This document shows positions 51,315 through 61,207 of a DNA stretch of 64,000 nt, in pieces. Numbering within the stretch: the stretch's first letter is position 1; each line of letters opens with the position of its first letter. A program made the position numbers and the translations under genes. The notes under the pieces were generated by a model that was not told the origin of the DNA, made no database searches, and saw only the letters and a program-made list of their open reading frames with translations. Origin of the DNA: Tausonia pullulans (Eukaryota > Basidiomycota > Tremellomycetes > Cystofilobasidiales > Mrakiaceae); the NCBI GenBank assembly GCA_951802195.1, contig OX637638.1, positions 434,001-498,000 on the forward strand, given 5' to 3'.

Positions 51315-54300
51315 CTAGGTGTTATGGCGACGAGGACGGCGAGAAGGGCGACGGATAGTGCAGCGCGATGGCTTGGGAAGATCAGGATGGGCGCGGTGGA
51401 AGGCTTTGAGGGGGCGGAGATGAGCAACGTGATCGTACGACTCCCATGTGTCCTCCTCGTCGCGATAGCCTTGCCAGTGAACGAGGTAGAAGTGCTTGCC
51501 ATCGCGGATGTCCATCTTGATGATACGTTCGACGACGTACAGCTCTGGATCGGCGGCATTGACTGGAGGTGCGGCAGGCTGGTGTTGACCAGGGTGTCCG
51601 TGGGCGTGTGGCAAGAGAAGCGAGGCGTGGAAAACAGGATGGACCGGGACTGTGGGAGGCAAGTCGAGCTCGAAGGAGACGTCCGAGAGTACACGGATGA
51701 TCCGGAAGGGGCCGAGGTGTTTGACATCGAGTTTGAGCGAGGGCCGATCGATGGTAATGTTGCGACGGTTGAGCCAGACGAGATCGCCGGTCTTGAAGAT
51801 CGGAGGGGGAGGATCCTTGCCGTCTTCCCCTGGAAAGGTGGTAGGACGACGGGATTGATCAGCGAAGGTCTTGTAAGAGCGTTGGGCAGCGAGGATGTGA
51901 TCTCGGATCTCGGTATGAAGAGCGCGAAGCTTGGCAACGGTGGCATCGGCGGCGGGATTGTGCGAGGTAGAGGCGGCGAGGAGGTCAGATGAAGAGAGAG
52001 GGTGGTAACCGTGGTTGGCGAAGAAAGGCGTGTGCTGGGTGGCGACCGCTAGCGAGTTGTTGAGAGCGAACTCGCAGGAGGGGAGGAGCGAGACCCAGTC
52101 GTCTTGATGGTGGTTGCAGAAGATCCGAAGGAAGGTCTCGACGACGGCGTTAGCACGCTCGGTTTGGCCGTTGGCCGCGGGGTGGAAGGCGGTAGTGAAA
52201 TGAGGGGCGGTGCCGATGAGAGAGAGGAAGGAGCGCCAGAAAGCGGAGGTGAAGGTCGATCCGCGGTCTGAGGTGATGTCTGTCTGAAGACCGTGGTGCC
52301 GGACAACGTGGTCGAGGTACATCCGAGCGAGCTCGGGAGCCGCAAAACCGGCTTCACAATACGGGACGAGACGAACCATCTTGGAGAATCGATCGATGAA
52401 GACTTGAATGCAGTCGAGGCCGTCGGAGGTTGGAAGCTTGACGATGCCGTCCATGGAGATCATCGTCCAAGGGCGTGTCGGTGGCGGAAGCGGTTGGAGG
52501 AGGCCGAAGGGTGCGCGCCGATTTGTCTTGTTGCGGACACAAAGGTCGCAACTGGAGGTGTAGGTTTGGACAAATGTGTGGTCAGAGGGAAAAGTGAACG
52601 AGCATCGAAGGAGGTCGTGGGTCTTGCGAGCGCCAAGGTGCCCAGAGAGCCGAGGCTCGTGGCAGGCGCGGACGAGGTCGAGGCGTAGCTGGTGGTCGTC
52701 CGGAACGAGGACGAGGCCGCGCGAGAGAAGGAGGTCTGTAGTGTGGAGCGAGAGATCCTGGAGAGCCTTGAAATCGTCGGGAGAGCGAGGGCGATTCGGA
52801 TGACGGAGGAGGTCAATGAGGGGGGCGAGTGATGGGTCTGCGAGTTGTGCGGTGAGAAGACGAGGTGGAAGCGTGGGACGAGGAGAAAGGTCGGGAATGG
52901 GATCCGGAGGTTCCGAATCAATGGGTTCGAAGGGCGCGGGGATGTTGCCGATAGTATCGAAGGAAGTCTGATCGAGGGGAGCTTAATCGAGGGGGACTTG
53001 ATCGAGGGGAGCGGCTGCGGCCGAAGGATGGGATCTGAGGTTGGCGGCAATGATGTACTGGTCGGGCTTGAGAAGGCGCCTGGGTGTCTGGTCCGAAGGG
53101 CGACTCCCCTCCGAAAGGTCCTGTCGCCTCGACAGGGCATCGGCGACGGTATTGCGTCCTCCGGGGCGGTAGATGACGACAAAGTTGAAACCAGAGAGAA
53201 ACTCGGCCCAGCGGGACTCACGGCGGGAGAGGGCTTTGGATGTGGTAAAGTACTGGAGCGACTCGTGATCGGTGTAGATGGTGAGAGGCGAAGGATGCCC
53301 TTCGCAGTAATGGCGCCACTCCTTGAGGCACTCGATGATCGCCAGCATTTCCTTGTCGTGGATCTCGTAGTTGAGTTCGGCCGGGTTGAGCTTGCGCGAG
53401 TAGAAGGCGATCGGGCGGAGTGGCGAGCGAGAGGCGACGGCGCGTTGCGAGAGAACGCCGGCAACGGCGAAGTCGGATGAGTCCGTCTCGAGGACGAGGG
53501 GAAGCGCGGGGTCGAAGACGGTGAGGACGGCGGACGAGGTGAACTTGGACTTGAGGGTCTTGAAAGCGGCGAGTTGATCCGGTCCGAAGTGGAAGGGGAC
53601 ACCTTTCTTGAGGAGGGACGTAATGGGGGCGACGACTTTTGAGAACCGGTGGACGAAACGGCGGTAGAAGTTGGCAAATCCGAGGAAGGACTGGATGTGT
53701 CTGACCGAGGTGGGTGCTGGCCAGTCTGTGACGGCTGAGATCTTGGAGGGATCCATCTTGATGCCTTGAGCGCCGACGATGTAGCCGAGGAAATCGACCT
53801 CGTTCTGGTGGAAGACGCACTTCTCCGGTTTGACCCAGAGGCGCGCTGTCAGGAGGCGCTCGAGGACAGTGGCAACGTGTTGGCGATGTGTGTCGAGGGT
53901 GGGGGAAAATATGAGGATATCGTCTAGATAGACGATGACGGAGATATCGAGGAGGTCGCGGAGGGTGTCGTTCATAAAGTGCTGGAATGTGGCTGGTGCG
54001 TTCGTCAGCCCAAAGGGCATAACCTAGCACTCGAACAGCCCGTAGCGACAGCGGAAAGCAGTCTTCCATTCATCACCCGGGGCGATCCGAACGAGGTTGT
54101 AGGTGCCTCGGAGGTCGAGTTTGGTGAAGAACTTGGCAGTGGCCAGCCGGTCAAGGGATTCCGAGATGAGTGGGAGCGGGTACCGATTCTTGATGGTGAT
54201 AGCGTTGAGACGACGGTAGTCTACGCAGAGGCGGAGAGATTTGTCCTTCTTCTTGACGAAAAGGATGGGAGCAGCGGCAGGTGATTGCGAGGGGACGATG

Positions 54301-54970
54301 AAGTCCTTGGCGAGGTTCTCATCGATGAACTCGCGAAGAGTGCCGAGTTCAACCGATGAGAGGCCGTAGATCGGACCGAAGGGTGGCTGCGCGTTGTCCT
54401 TGAGAGTGATGGCATGATCGTATGGCCGATGAGGGGGTAGTTCCGAGGCTGAGGACTTCTCAAAAACATGGTGGTGGTTTCTCGTGAGAGACAGGAACTC
54501 AGGCAGTACTGCGAATCGAAGACGAGGTGATGCGCTGGCCAGTCGATCGAGGGATTGTGTCGTTTGAGCCAGGGGATACCGAGTATGATCGGATAGTGGC
54601 CAAGGGAGGTGACGTCGAAAGAGATGGATTCGGTGTGTCGATGCCTAGAGATGGTGAGGGCCAGTGGAGAGGTATGATGCGTGACGGCTCCCGATGCGAT
54701 CGGGCGGCCGTCAACGACCTCGAGGGCGCGAGGGACGTTCTTGACAACGAGTGGAATCGAGTGTGCATCGACGAGGGACGAGTCGATGAAGTTGGAGGTG
54801 GCACCGCTGTCGAGCAGTGCATAGGTGTCGAACGAGGTGGATCCGAAGGCGATGGAGAGGGGTAAAACGACGTGATCTTCCTCGTGAAACGAAGCTGTGG
54901 GGATGTCGTCGGTGGAAAGGCAGTGGAACGGGTTGGAGGATAGTGGGAAGCGGTCGACCGGGGGGAGCAT
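51315..54970 (-). pseudogene. Ty3 chromovirus pol (protease, RT, RNase H, integrase, chromodomain)
   Basis: From high to low coordinates: protease LLDSGATSNFID (about 54770-54810), reverse transcriptase with MPFGLTNAPATFQHFM and YLDDILIFSPTLDTH (about 53900-54020), RNase H with IYTDHESLQYF (about 53240-53275), integrase with HHCC zinc region, core (YLDHVVRHHGLQTDITSDRG, then FHPAANGQTERANAVVETF) and GPY/F-like region, then the chromodomain HFYLVHWQGYRDEEDTWESY (about 51455-51520). Order RT-RNase H-integrase is the Ty3/gypsy order. The region is broken in a few places and should not give a full polyprotein. Confidence 0.85.
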
Positions 54971-55105
54971 GGGAGGACCGCGAGGTGATCTTCTGGTGTT
55001 TTGTATAAAAAAGGAGTAAAGAGGGGGTCCAGAAACGTTATCGAAAAGCGGGGATCCATTGGCAGGTGAAGAAGATAAAGTTGGTGAGTCGGGGCACTTG
55101 GCTAG

Positions 55106-56128
55106 TCACGCCGCGTCTTGATCGTTGAGGATCTCCTTGATGGTGGCTGAACGAGGGGCGCCGTCGGCGGTATTGGTGGCCGAGATAGTCGAGACGTAGA
55201 AGGATCGGCGAGGGGCAGGGGCAATAGGGCAGTTGATGACTTGGTGGTCCTTGCTGGCGCAGTACAGGCAGAGGCCGTCACGTCGACGACGCTCCTTCTC
55301 TGCGTCGGAGAGAGGGCCGCGTGGGCGAGAGGTGGCATCGATCTCCATGGGAACGGGGCCGGTGAATGAGGTTCTGCCCATAGGGGTGACTGGGGTAAAG
55401 GTACGGCGAGCGGGAGGGACGACTGAGGCGAAGTTCAGGCGGTTGACGTTGCGGGGTGCATGAGTGTGACGGAAGTCGGCGAGGGCGTTGTCCCACAAGA
55501 TGGCGGCGTCGATGAGGTCGTCGAGGTTGGCATAGTTCTGAGCACGGACGAGGCGCTCTTTGACCTCAAGCTTGAGGCCGTCGAAGAAGTTGAAACGATG
55601 GTACTGATCGCCAAAGTCAAGGAGGAGCATGTGGCGTTTGTACTCGAAGGCGTAGATGGAGACTGTGGTCGTGTGACGAAGATCCTTAAGGGCGCGCCGA
55701 GCGGTTTCGACGCGGTCGATCTCTCCGAAATCCTTGAGAAGGCGGGCCCGGAAACGTGGCCAGGTGACGAACCAGTCAGGACGGTCGGAACCATCGACGA
55801 GGAGGTAAGGGCGGACCCAGTTGAAGGCGTCATCCGTGAGGAGCGAGATCGCATACTGAATCTTCATGTCGTCGGTACCAAGGGAAACGGGTTGCAGGCG
55901 GAAAATGTTATCGAGCTTGAGGACGAAGGTCTCCGAATCTGATCTTTTCCCACTGAAGGCGTGGGGAGCAGGGCCATGGTAGTCCTTGACTTCGGGGTGC
56001 GAGGTAGTAATCTGTGTCTGTTGTTGTTGGTGTCGGAGTTTTTTAAGAGCGGTCCTTAGTTGTTCAACCTGCTGTCTTGCGAGAGCAAGCTCGGTGACGG
56101 TCTGTGGGTCTGTGTGGGGATTATCCAT
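55106..56128 (-). CDS. Ty3 chromovirus gag
   Basis: Starts MDNPHTDPQTVTELALARQQ with a coiled-coil segment (VEQLRTALKKLRHQQQQTQ), then the retrotransposon gag domain (AISLLTDDAFNWVRPYL, FGEIDRVETARRALKDL) and one CCHC knuckle (CLYCASKDHQVINC). The frame is open throughout. Chromovirus gag forms the particle shell and packages the RNA. Confidence 0.8.
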   Translation of the reverse strand: MDNPHTDPQTVTELALARQQVEQLRTALKKLRHQQQQTQITTSHPEVKDYHGPAPHAFSGKRSDSETFVLKLDNIFRLQPVSLGTDDMKIQYAISLLTDDAFNWVRPYLLVDGSDRPDWFVTWPRFRARLLKDFGEIDRVETARRALKDLRHTTTVSIYAFEYKRHMLLLDFGDQYHRFNFFDGLKLEVKERLVRAQNYANLDDLIDAAILWDNALADFRHTHAPRNVNRLNFASVVPPARRTFTPVTPMGRTSFTGPVPMEIDATSRPRGPLSDAEKERRRRDGLCLYCASKDHQVINCPIAPAPRRSFYVSTISATNTADGAPRSATIKEILNDQDAA

Positions 56129-56197
56129 GTTGACTAGGACGGTGTCGATGTTGGGATTACGAGGAGCGAGCGGGTGACAGAGGGTGACTCTGACTGA

Positions 56198-56556
56198 TGT
56201 TAGGATTGGCCCAAGGGTCAAGGGCGGAGGAGGATGAGTGAGGGGAGGGGCGTCGATGGAACAGTAGACTGAAGAGCTGGTAGTGACACAGGCTCGCTTG
56301 GGGTCTTGGGCAGGTTTATCGTATCCAAATGATAGTCAGAGTGTAGAAAAGGGTACGATGAACTAAGCGTCTTATGGACTAAAGGGAAATAAACAAAGAG
56401 TGTGGGACAGTGTGGCTGAAGAGTGACCGAAGGTGCGGGGGCCAAGTATGTAAGGGGGATCGATGTACGCAAGCGCGGAGCCAAGGTGGCGGGTCCGCGA
56501 GAACCTGACAGCAACATAAGCGCGGAGCCCATGTGATAAATCTGTGAGATCATGAC
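56198..56556 (-). repeat. Ty3 5' LTR
   Basis: Bounded by TGTTAGG and ATGACA. Its counterpart is split across 46162-46482 and 51191-51264. Confidence 0.75.
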
Positions 56557-58042
56557 ACCAGCTCACCAAGCGTGGCGCCGAGGTCGTCTTCAGGGGGGAC
56601 CACTGTGAGTTCAGGAAGGGTGGGAAGACGTTCATATGAAGGGAGTCAGCTGGGGAAGGAATCTCTGGAAGCTCGACATCCACACCGCAGGACGCGCCGC
56701 AGGACGCACCAAGATGGGCGACACTGCAGCATACAAGCTCGACGAGAAGGAGCAGGTCGCGATCCTCCACCGTAGACTCGGCCACGCCTCGCCGACGGCC
56801 ATGAAACGCCTGGCCAAGGACCACCTTCTGCCCGACGTCAGCGAGGACGAAATCCAGCAGTTTGCCAAACAAGTCTGCGTACCTTGTCTCCAAGGGAAGC
56901 AGCATCGGTCTCCCTTCCCGACCTCTACCACCAAGGCCAAGCAGGTCCTCGACCTCGTCCACTCTGACCTCCAAGGACCCATGCCGGTCCCCTCCCACCA
57001 GAGCAGGTCGTACATGATGACCATCTGGGACGATGCCACCCAGTACCACTGGTCCTTCGCCCTCGAGAGGAAGTCGGAGGCGTACCAGACGTTTGTGGAC
57101 TGGAGCAAGAGGGTGGAGAAGGCGACAGGGAGGTCAGTCAAGACACTGAGGACTGACAACGGAGGAGAGTACAAGTCAAAGGCATTCCAGACGTACCTCC
57201 GCCAACACGGCATCCTCCACCAGACGACCATCCCCGACACCCCCGAGCAGAACGGCAAGGCCGAGCGGGGGAATCGGACGATCGAGGAGAAGATCACCTG
57301 CCTCCTGCATGACTCCGACACCCTCGTCAACCGGGGATCGTACTGGGCCGAGGCGATGAACTGTGCGACGTACCTCATCAACCGCACTCCCACGTCGACC
57401 CTCGACGGCAAGACCCCCTACGAGGCACTCCACGGTGAGAAGCCTCCGCTTGCACACCTCCGCATATTCGGATCGATCGCGTACGCCCACGACAGAACGC
57501 ACAAGAAGCATCAGTCCAAGACGATCAAGTGCATCTTCCTCGGGTACGGGGAGGACGAGGGAAAGAAGGCGTATCGGCTCCAGGTCTATGGAGACCCGAA
57601 CAGGAGGATCCTCTTCTCCCGCAACGTCACGTTTGACGAGAGATCGAACGGGCCCGGGGAGGCAGAGCTGCCGCTGGCAGTTGTCGACGACAAGGGGGAG
57701 GACAAGCGGGAAGGCGAGAAGACAGGAGGAGATGGCAAGATGCAACAGGAGCACAACTCGCAGAAGCACTACTCACAGGAGGAGCAGGAGCACGAAGCTC
57801 CCTCCGACATGGCACCGGCGCCAGCGGAACCGAGGCAGCGGCAACACGACGTCGCACCTCCAGCGTCCAGTGGGAGGCCGCAGCGCAGCAGGCAGCCACC
57901 TGCAGAGTATTGGAAACTCCCCCAGCATCAAGCATCATCCCATCACACCGTCGAGGACCAGCCCTCTACCTACGAGGAGTTTGCGGGGTACGTACCTCTT
58001 GCCAAGCCGTATCACCACCCTCCACGACCTCTCCCCACTCTC

Positions 58043-58350
58043 CTGTTGAAGATTGTGGCTGTGGTGGCTGTGGAGGCTGTGGAGGCTGTGGTGGCTGTGG
58101 TGGCTGTGGTGGTGGCGCCGTGAGAGCGCTGCGCGGAGTGCCAAAGCTGCGGAGTGCCGCGCACAGCTTTTGAATATTTCTTGCCGCATAGCTACACTAT
58201 TTAAGCTCACTTCTTCTCTCCTGGCAGTGGACCTTCACTTGTTCTGAAGGTTCTCTACCAGGTTCGTACCTTTCGTAGCCACTGCCTATATAACTTGTTC
58301 TGAAGGTTCTCTACCAGACCCTCTCTCGTTGGCAGGCTAATCGCAACATC
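58043..58350 (+). repeat. Copia family 2 LTR of fragment C1 (308 nt)
   Basis: Bounded by TGTTGAAG and GCAACA. The U3 part has a GGCTGT-type repeat (58055-58120). A TATATAA box at 58287-58293 and a 24-nt direct repeat (58238-58261, 58294-58317) lie further on. The last 160 nt are the inverse of 60882-61060. Confidence 0.8.
58238..58317 (+). repeat. 24-nt direct repeat inside the family 2 LTR
   Basis: CTTGTTCTGAAGGTTCTCTA followed by CCAG occurs at 58238-58261 and again at 58294-58317, 56 nt apart. The same pair occurs inverted in copy C2 at 60915-60938 and 60976-60999, so it belongs to the family. Confidence 0.85.
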
Positions 58351-58586
58351 AACATCCCTCCCGGCCCCCTTGCGCTCCTCTCCGACGCCATCGTGTCCGG
58401 TGCTGTCGGACCGTGCCTCCAGCTTGCCCTCACGGCCTCTGCCGTCCCTCGCTCCTTCAAGGAGGCCCGCTCCTCACCAGAGTGGGATACTATCTGGGCA
58501 CCGGCCATTGCCCGCGAGCTCGACACGCTTGAGAGGTACGGCGTCTACAAGGTCCGGCCCAAGGAGGACTGGATGCGCGTCCTGCG
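58351..58586 (+). mobile_element. Remnant of a third Ty1/copia lineage (D)
   Basis: The plus strand reads VPRSFKEARSSPEWDTIWAP, then AIARELDTLERYGVYKVRP, the start of a copia reverse transcriptase region (compare the family 2 copy, TVPKTFHDALESPHAEYWKA). It is clearly diverged from both other copia families here. It lies between the C1 LTR and copia copy B and seems to be the target both inserted into. Too short to judge its state. Confidence 0.6.
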
Positions 58587-58762
58587 TGTTGAAGGTCTAT
58601 GTTCGCCCTGGGGTCCAATGTGGTTGCAAGCTTATTTCATATACCCACTCGACTCTACCCGCTCATATAAGGTTAACCTAGTGGCGTAAAAAGTACTACA
58701 AAGGGAGGACAAGGGATGAAAACTACTAGATTATAGGTCTCCGTGAATCGCTCCTTCCAACA
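58587..58762 (-). repeat. Copia copy B 3' LTR (176 nt)
   Basis: By eye identical to the two LTRs of copy A. Confidence 0.9.
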
Positions 58763-60881
58763 CTCCCACTCGATGAGCTGAGACCTACTTCATTTCCGCT
58801 CCTGATCATCTTCCTGTACTTTGGCCAGTCTTCGGGTCCATACGCGAGCGGTGGTCCGTGATGCCTAATGACTTCTTGAAGCGTTCGAGTTTCTCTACGC
58901 CCAGGGCTTTTGTGAGTAGGTCTGCGAGCATGTCCTCCGTTGGACAGTATTGGAGTTCGATAAATCCGCTCTGCAATGCCTCTCGCCCGTACTGTAGGCG
59001 ACGTCGATGTGCTTCGTCTTCTCCGAATGCGTCCCGTTTTTGGTTGTCTCGATCGCTCCTTGATTGTCGACGTTGACCGGGATTAAAGTGAAGTCGAATC
59101 CGAGCTGTGCTAGGAGTTTGGCGACCCATCTTAGGGTCTGGCATCCGGCTGAGAGGGCTATGTACTCCGCCTCAAGGGATGATCGGCTGACTGCCTTTTG
59201 ACGTCTGCTCGCCCAGATGACAGTTGATCCAAGAACTTTGACGATGAATCCTGTGGTTGATCGTCGTGACTCGTGATCTCCAGCGTAGTCGGAATCCGTC
59301 CAAAGTTCTATGAGCGGCGCATCTGGTTTCCCTCCTAGCGTGAGCGTTGTGTCTGCCGATCCTTGTAGGTATCGGAAGATCTTCTTGGCTGCTCCCCAGT
59401 GGGCCCTTCGAGGATCCGAGCTGAATCGGCTAACGACTCCGACCCCGAAAGCGATGTCCGGTCGGGTGCAGACCTGAAGATACATGAGGGAGCCGACCGC
59501 CTCGAGGTACGGCACACCGGCCAGCTTTTCTTTTTCTGACGAGGCGAGATCCTCTGATTGGACTGACAGTTGTCGAAAGTCGTCCATCGGGACCTTGTTT
59601 GGTTTGGCGGTGCTCATGTTGAAGCGTTCGAGGGCCGATTCGACGTATCGTTGCTGGCTGAGGAACATTGTTCCTGCCGTTCGGTCCCGTTGAACGTCGA
59701 TCCCGAGAATGGTTCCGGGATTAAGATCTCCTCGATCTTCGATTTTGAACTCCTTTTGGATCTCCTCCATTACCCATCTTAGGTCTTCCTTTCCTCCTGC
59801 TGCGACGAAGTCGTCGACGTACTGGACCAAGATGATCCGTCGTCCTTCGCGATGTCCTATGTAGACGCAGTGATCCGCTTCGAGGGGATAGAGGTTGAGC
59901 CGTGTTTGGAAGAACCTCGAGGAATGGTGCGAGGGGAGATTGTTTGAATCCGTATAGGGCCTTGAGGAGGTGCGCGACCAGTTTCTTGTCCTGCCCTCCC
60001 TTCTGTTCATACCCTGTTGGCTGATCCATGTAGACAGTTTCGACCAAGTCTGCCGTGAGGAACGCCGTTTTGAAGTCTCCTTGGACTAGGTCGAGGTCCT
60101 CTAATGCCGCTATGGCGAGGACGATCCTCAGGGAGTTGAGCTTGGATACCGGCGCGTACGTCTCGACGTAGTCCACTCCTTCGCGCTGACAGTAGCCCTT
60201 GGCCACCCATCTAGCCTTGAAGCGAGTGATCCTCCCGTCTGCTCCTTTCTTGAGCGCGTACACCCAGCGCCCTCCGACCGTTTTCGATCCCGAGGGTAGC
60301 TCCGTGAGTTCAAAGACTCCGTTCCCTTCCATCGAGGCCATCTCTTCGTCCATTGCTTCCCTCCAGAAGTATGCGTGCTCCGACGTCATTGCTTCTTCGT
60401 ACGTCTTGGGTAGTGAGGGTGATGGGAGATCCTCGAGGTTTGGTCTTGCCGCATACGCGTGGCCGACGAAGTCCTCTGAAACGAAATCGGTTATGTCGTA
60501 GTCCGTTTGGATGTATTTCGCCGTGTCCGCTACTTCCGCGATCGACCTGTTTCGCATCCCTCGACCGTAGCTCCCACTCGATTGAACAGCGGGCTGGTCT
60601 TCCTCGACCTCCTCATAGTACCACGAGGGCTTGAGGCGGGATGTCTTTGGTTTGCCTGCTTCGGCTTTCCCGAGCGGGTCTTGTGGCACTTCTGGCTGCT
60701 TGGACGGTTGTGCTTGTTCCGTCGCCTTGTCCTCTTTCGGCTGATCTATTCCTTTTATTTCCTCCTCTTCCCTGGATCCATTTGATCCGACCGTCGGCAA
60801 CTCCGCTGTTTTTAGTGCCCCGAACGTTTCGTCGAAGATCACATCGCGCGAGTATATGATGGCCCTCTTGGGGCTGCCGAA
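58587..60881 (-). mobile_element. Ty1/copia family 1, partial copy B
   Basis: A minus-strand copy with a 3' LTR (58587-58762) and the 3' half of pol, nearly identical to copy A over about 2.3 kb. Similarity ends exactly where the LTR of copy C2 begins (60882), so the rest is probably beyond the window on the far side of C2. Recent, since it hardly differs from copy A. Confidence 0.85.
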
Positions 60882-61207
60882 TGTTGCGATTAGCCTGCCA
60901 ACGAGAGAGAGGGTCTGGTAGAGAACCTTCAGAACAAGTGATATAGGCAGTGGCTATGTAAGGAAAGGTACGAACCTGGTAGAGAACCTTCAGAACAAGT
61001 GAAGGTTCACTGCCAGGAGAGAAGAAGCGTGGGCTTAAATAGTCTAGCTATGTGGCGAGAAATATTCTGACGCGGGTCTGGCACTCCGCGGGTCCAACAG
61101 TGCACGGGTCGGCACGACGCGGGTCCAGTGCTACGCGGGTCCAGCACTACACGGGTCCGGCGCCCCCGCGCGGCGCTCTCACGGCGCCACCACCACAATT
61201 TCCAACA
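60882..61207 (-). repeat. Copia family 2 LTR of copy C2 (326 nt)
   Basis: Minus-strand ends are TGTTGGAAATTG and GCAACA. U3 holds a degenerate repeat around CGCGGGTCCAG at 61070-61170, unlike the GGCTGT repeat of the C1 LTR. Inner flank CTCCCACTCGA is the same primer tract as in family 1. Confidence 0.85.

Larger units (their letters stand above)
46162..56556 (-). mobile_element. Ty3/gypsy chromovirus, interrupted by a Ty1/copia element
   Basis: Read on the minus strand: 5' LTR 56198-56556, gag, pol, and a 3' LTR split into 46162-46482 and 51191-51264 by the nested copia element. Gag has a coiled-coil start and a CX2CX4HX4C knuckle. Pol has an aspartic protease motif (LLDSGATSNFID), reverse transcriptase (VIVYLDDILIF), RNase H, integrase, and a C-terminal chromodomain (YLVHWQGYRDEEDTWE), which defines chromoviruses. 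The coding part is broken in a few places. The two LTRs differ at many positions, so the copy is old relative to its copia guest. No matching target duplication is seen at its outer ends. Confidence 0.85.
56557..58350 (+). mobile_element. Ty1/copia family 2, fragment C1
   Basis: A plus-strand fragment of a second copia family. It begins in mid pol directly at the Ty3 LTR edge, runs through pre-integrase and integrase (DLVHSDLQGPMPVPSHQ, RTDNGGEYKSKAFQTYL, PEQNGKAERGNRTIEEK) and stops before reverse transcriptase, where its 3' LTR (58043-58350) follows directly. Its protein is nearly the same as that of copy C2 at the right edge of the window. It lacks both ends of the coding region and is a fossil. 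Confidence 0.8.

Noticed and set aside
52460-53677. 405-residue Ser/Pro/Arg-rich frame inside the Ty3 element
   Set aside because: It is a shadow of the RT/RNase H and integrase reading in another frame.
58043-58140. GGCTGT repeat taken for a CRISPR-like or satellite array
   Set aside because: It is a short degenerate repeat inside the U3 part of a copia LTR and has no spacers.
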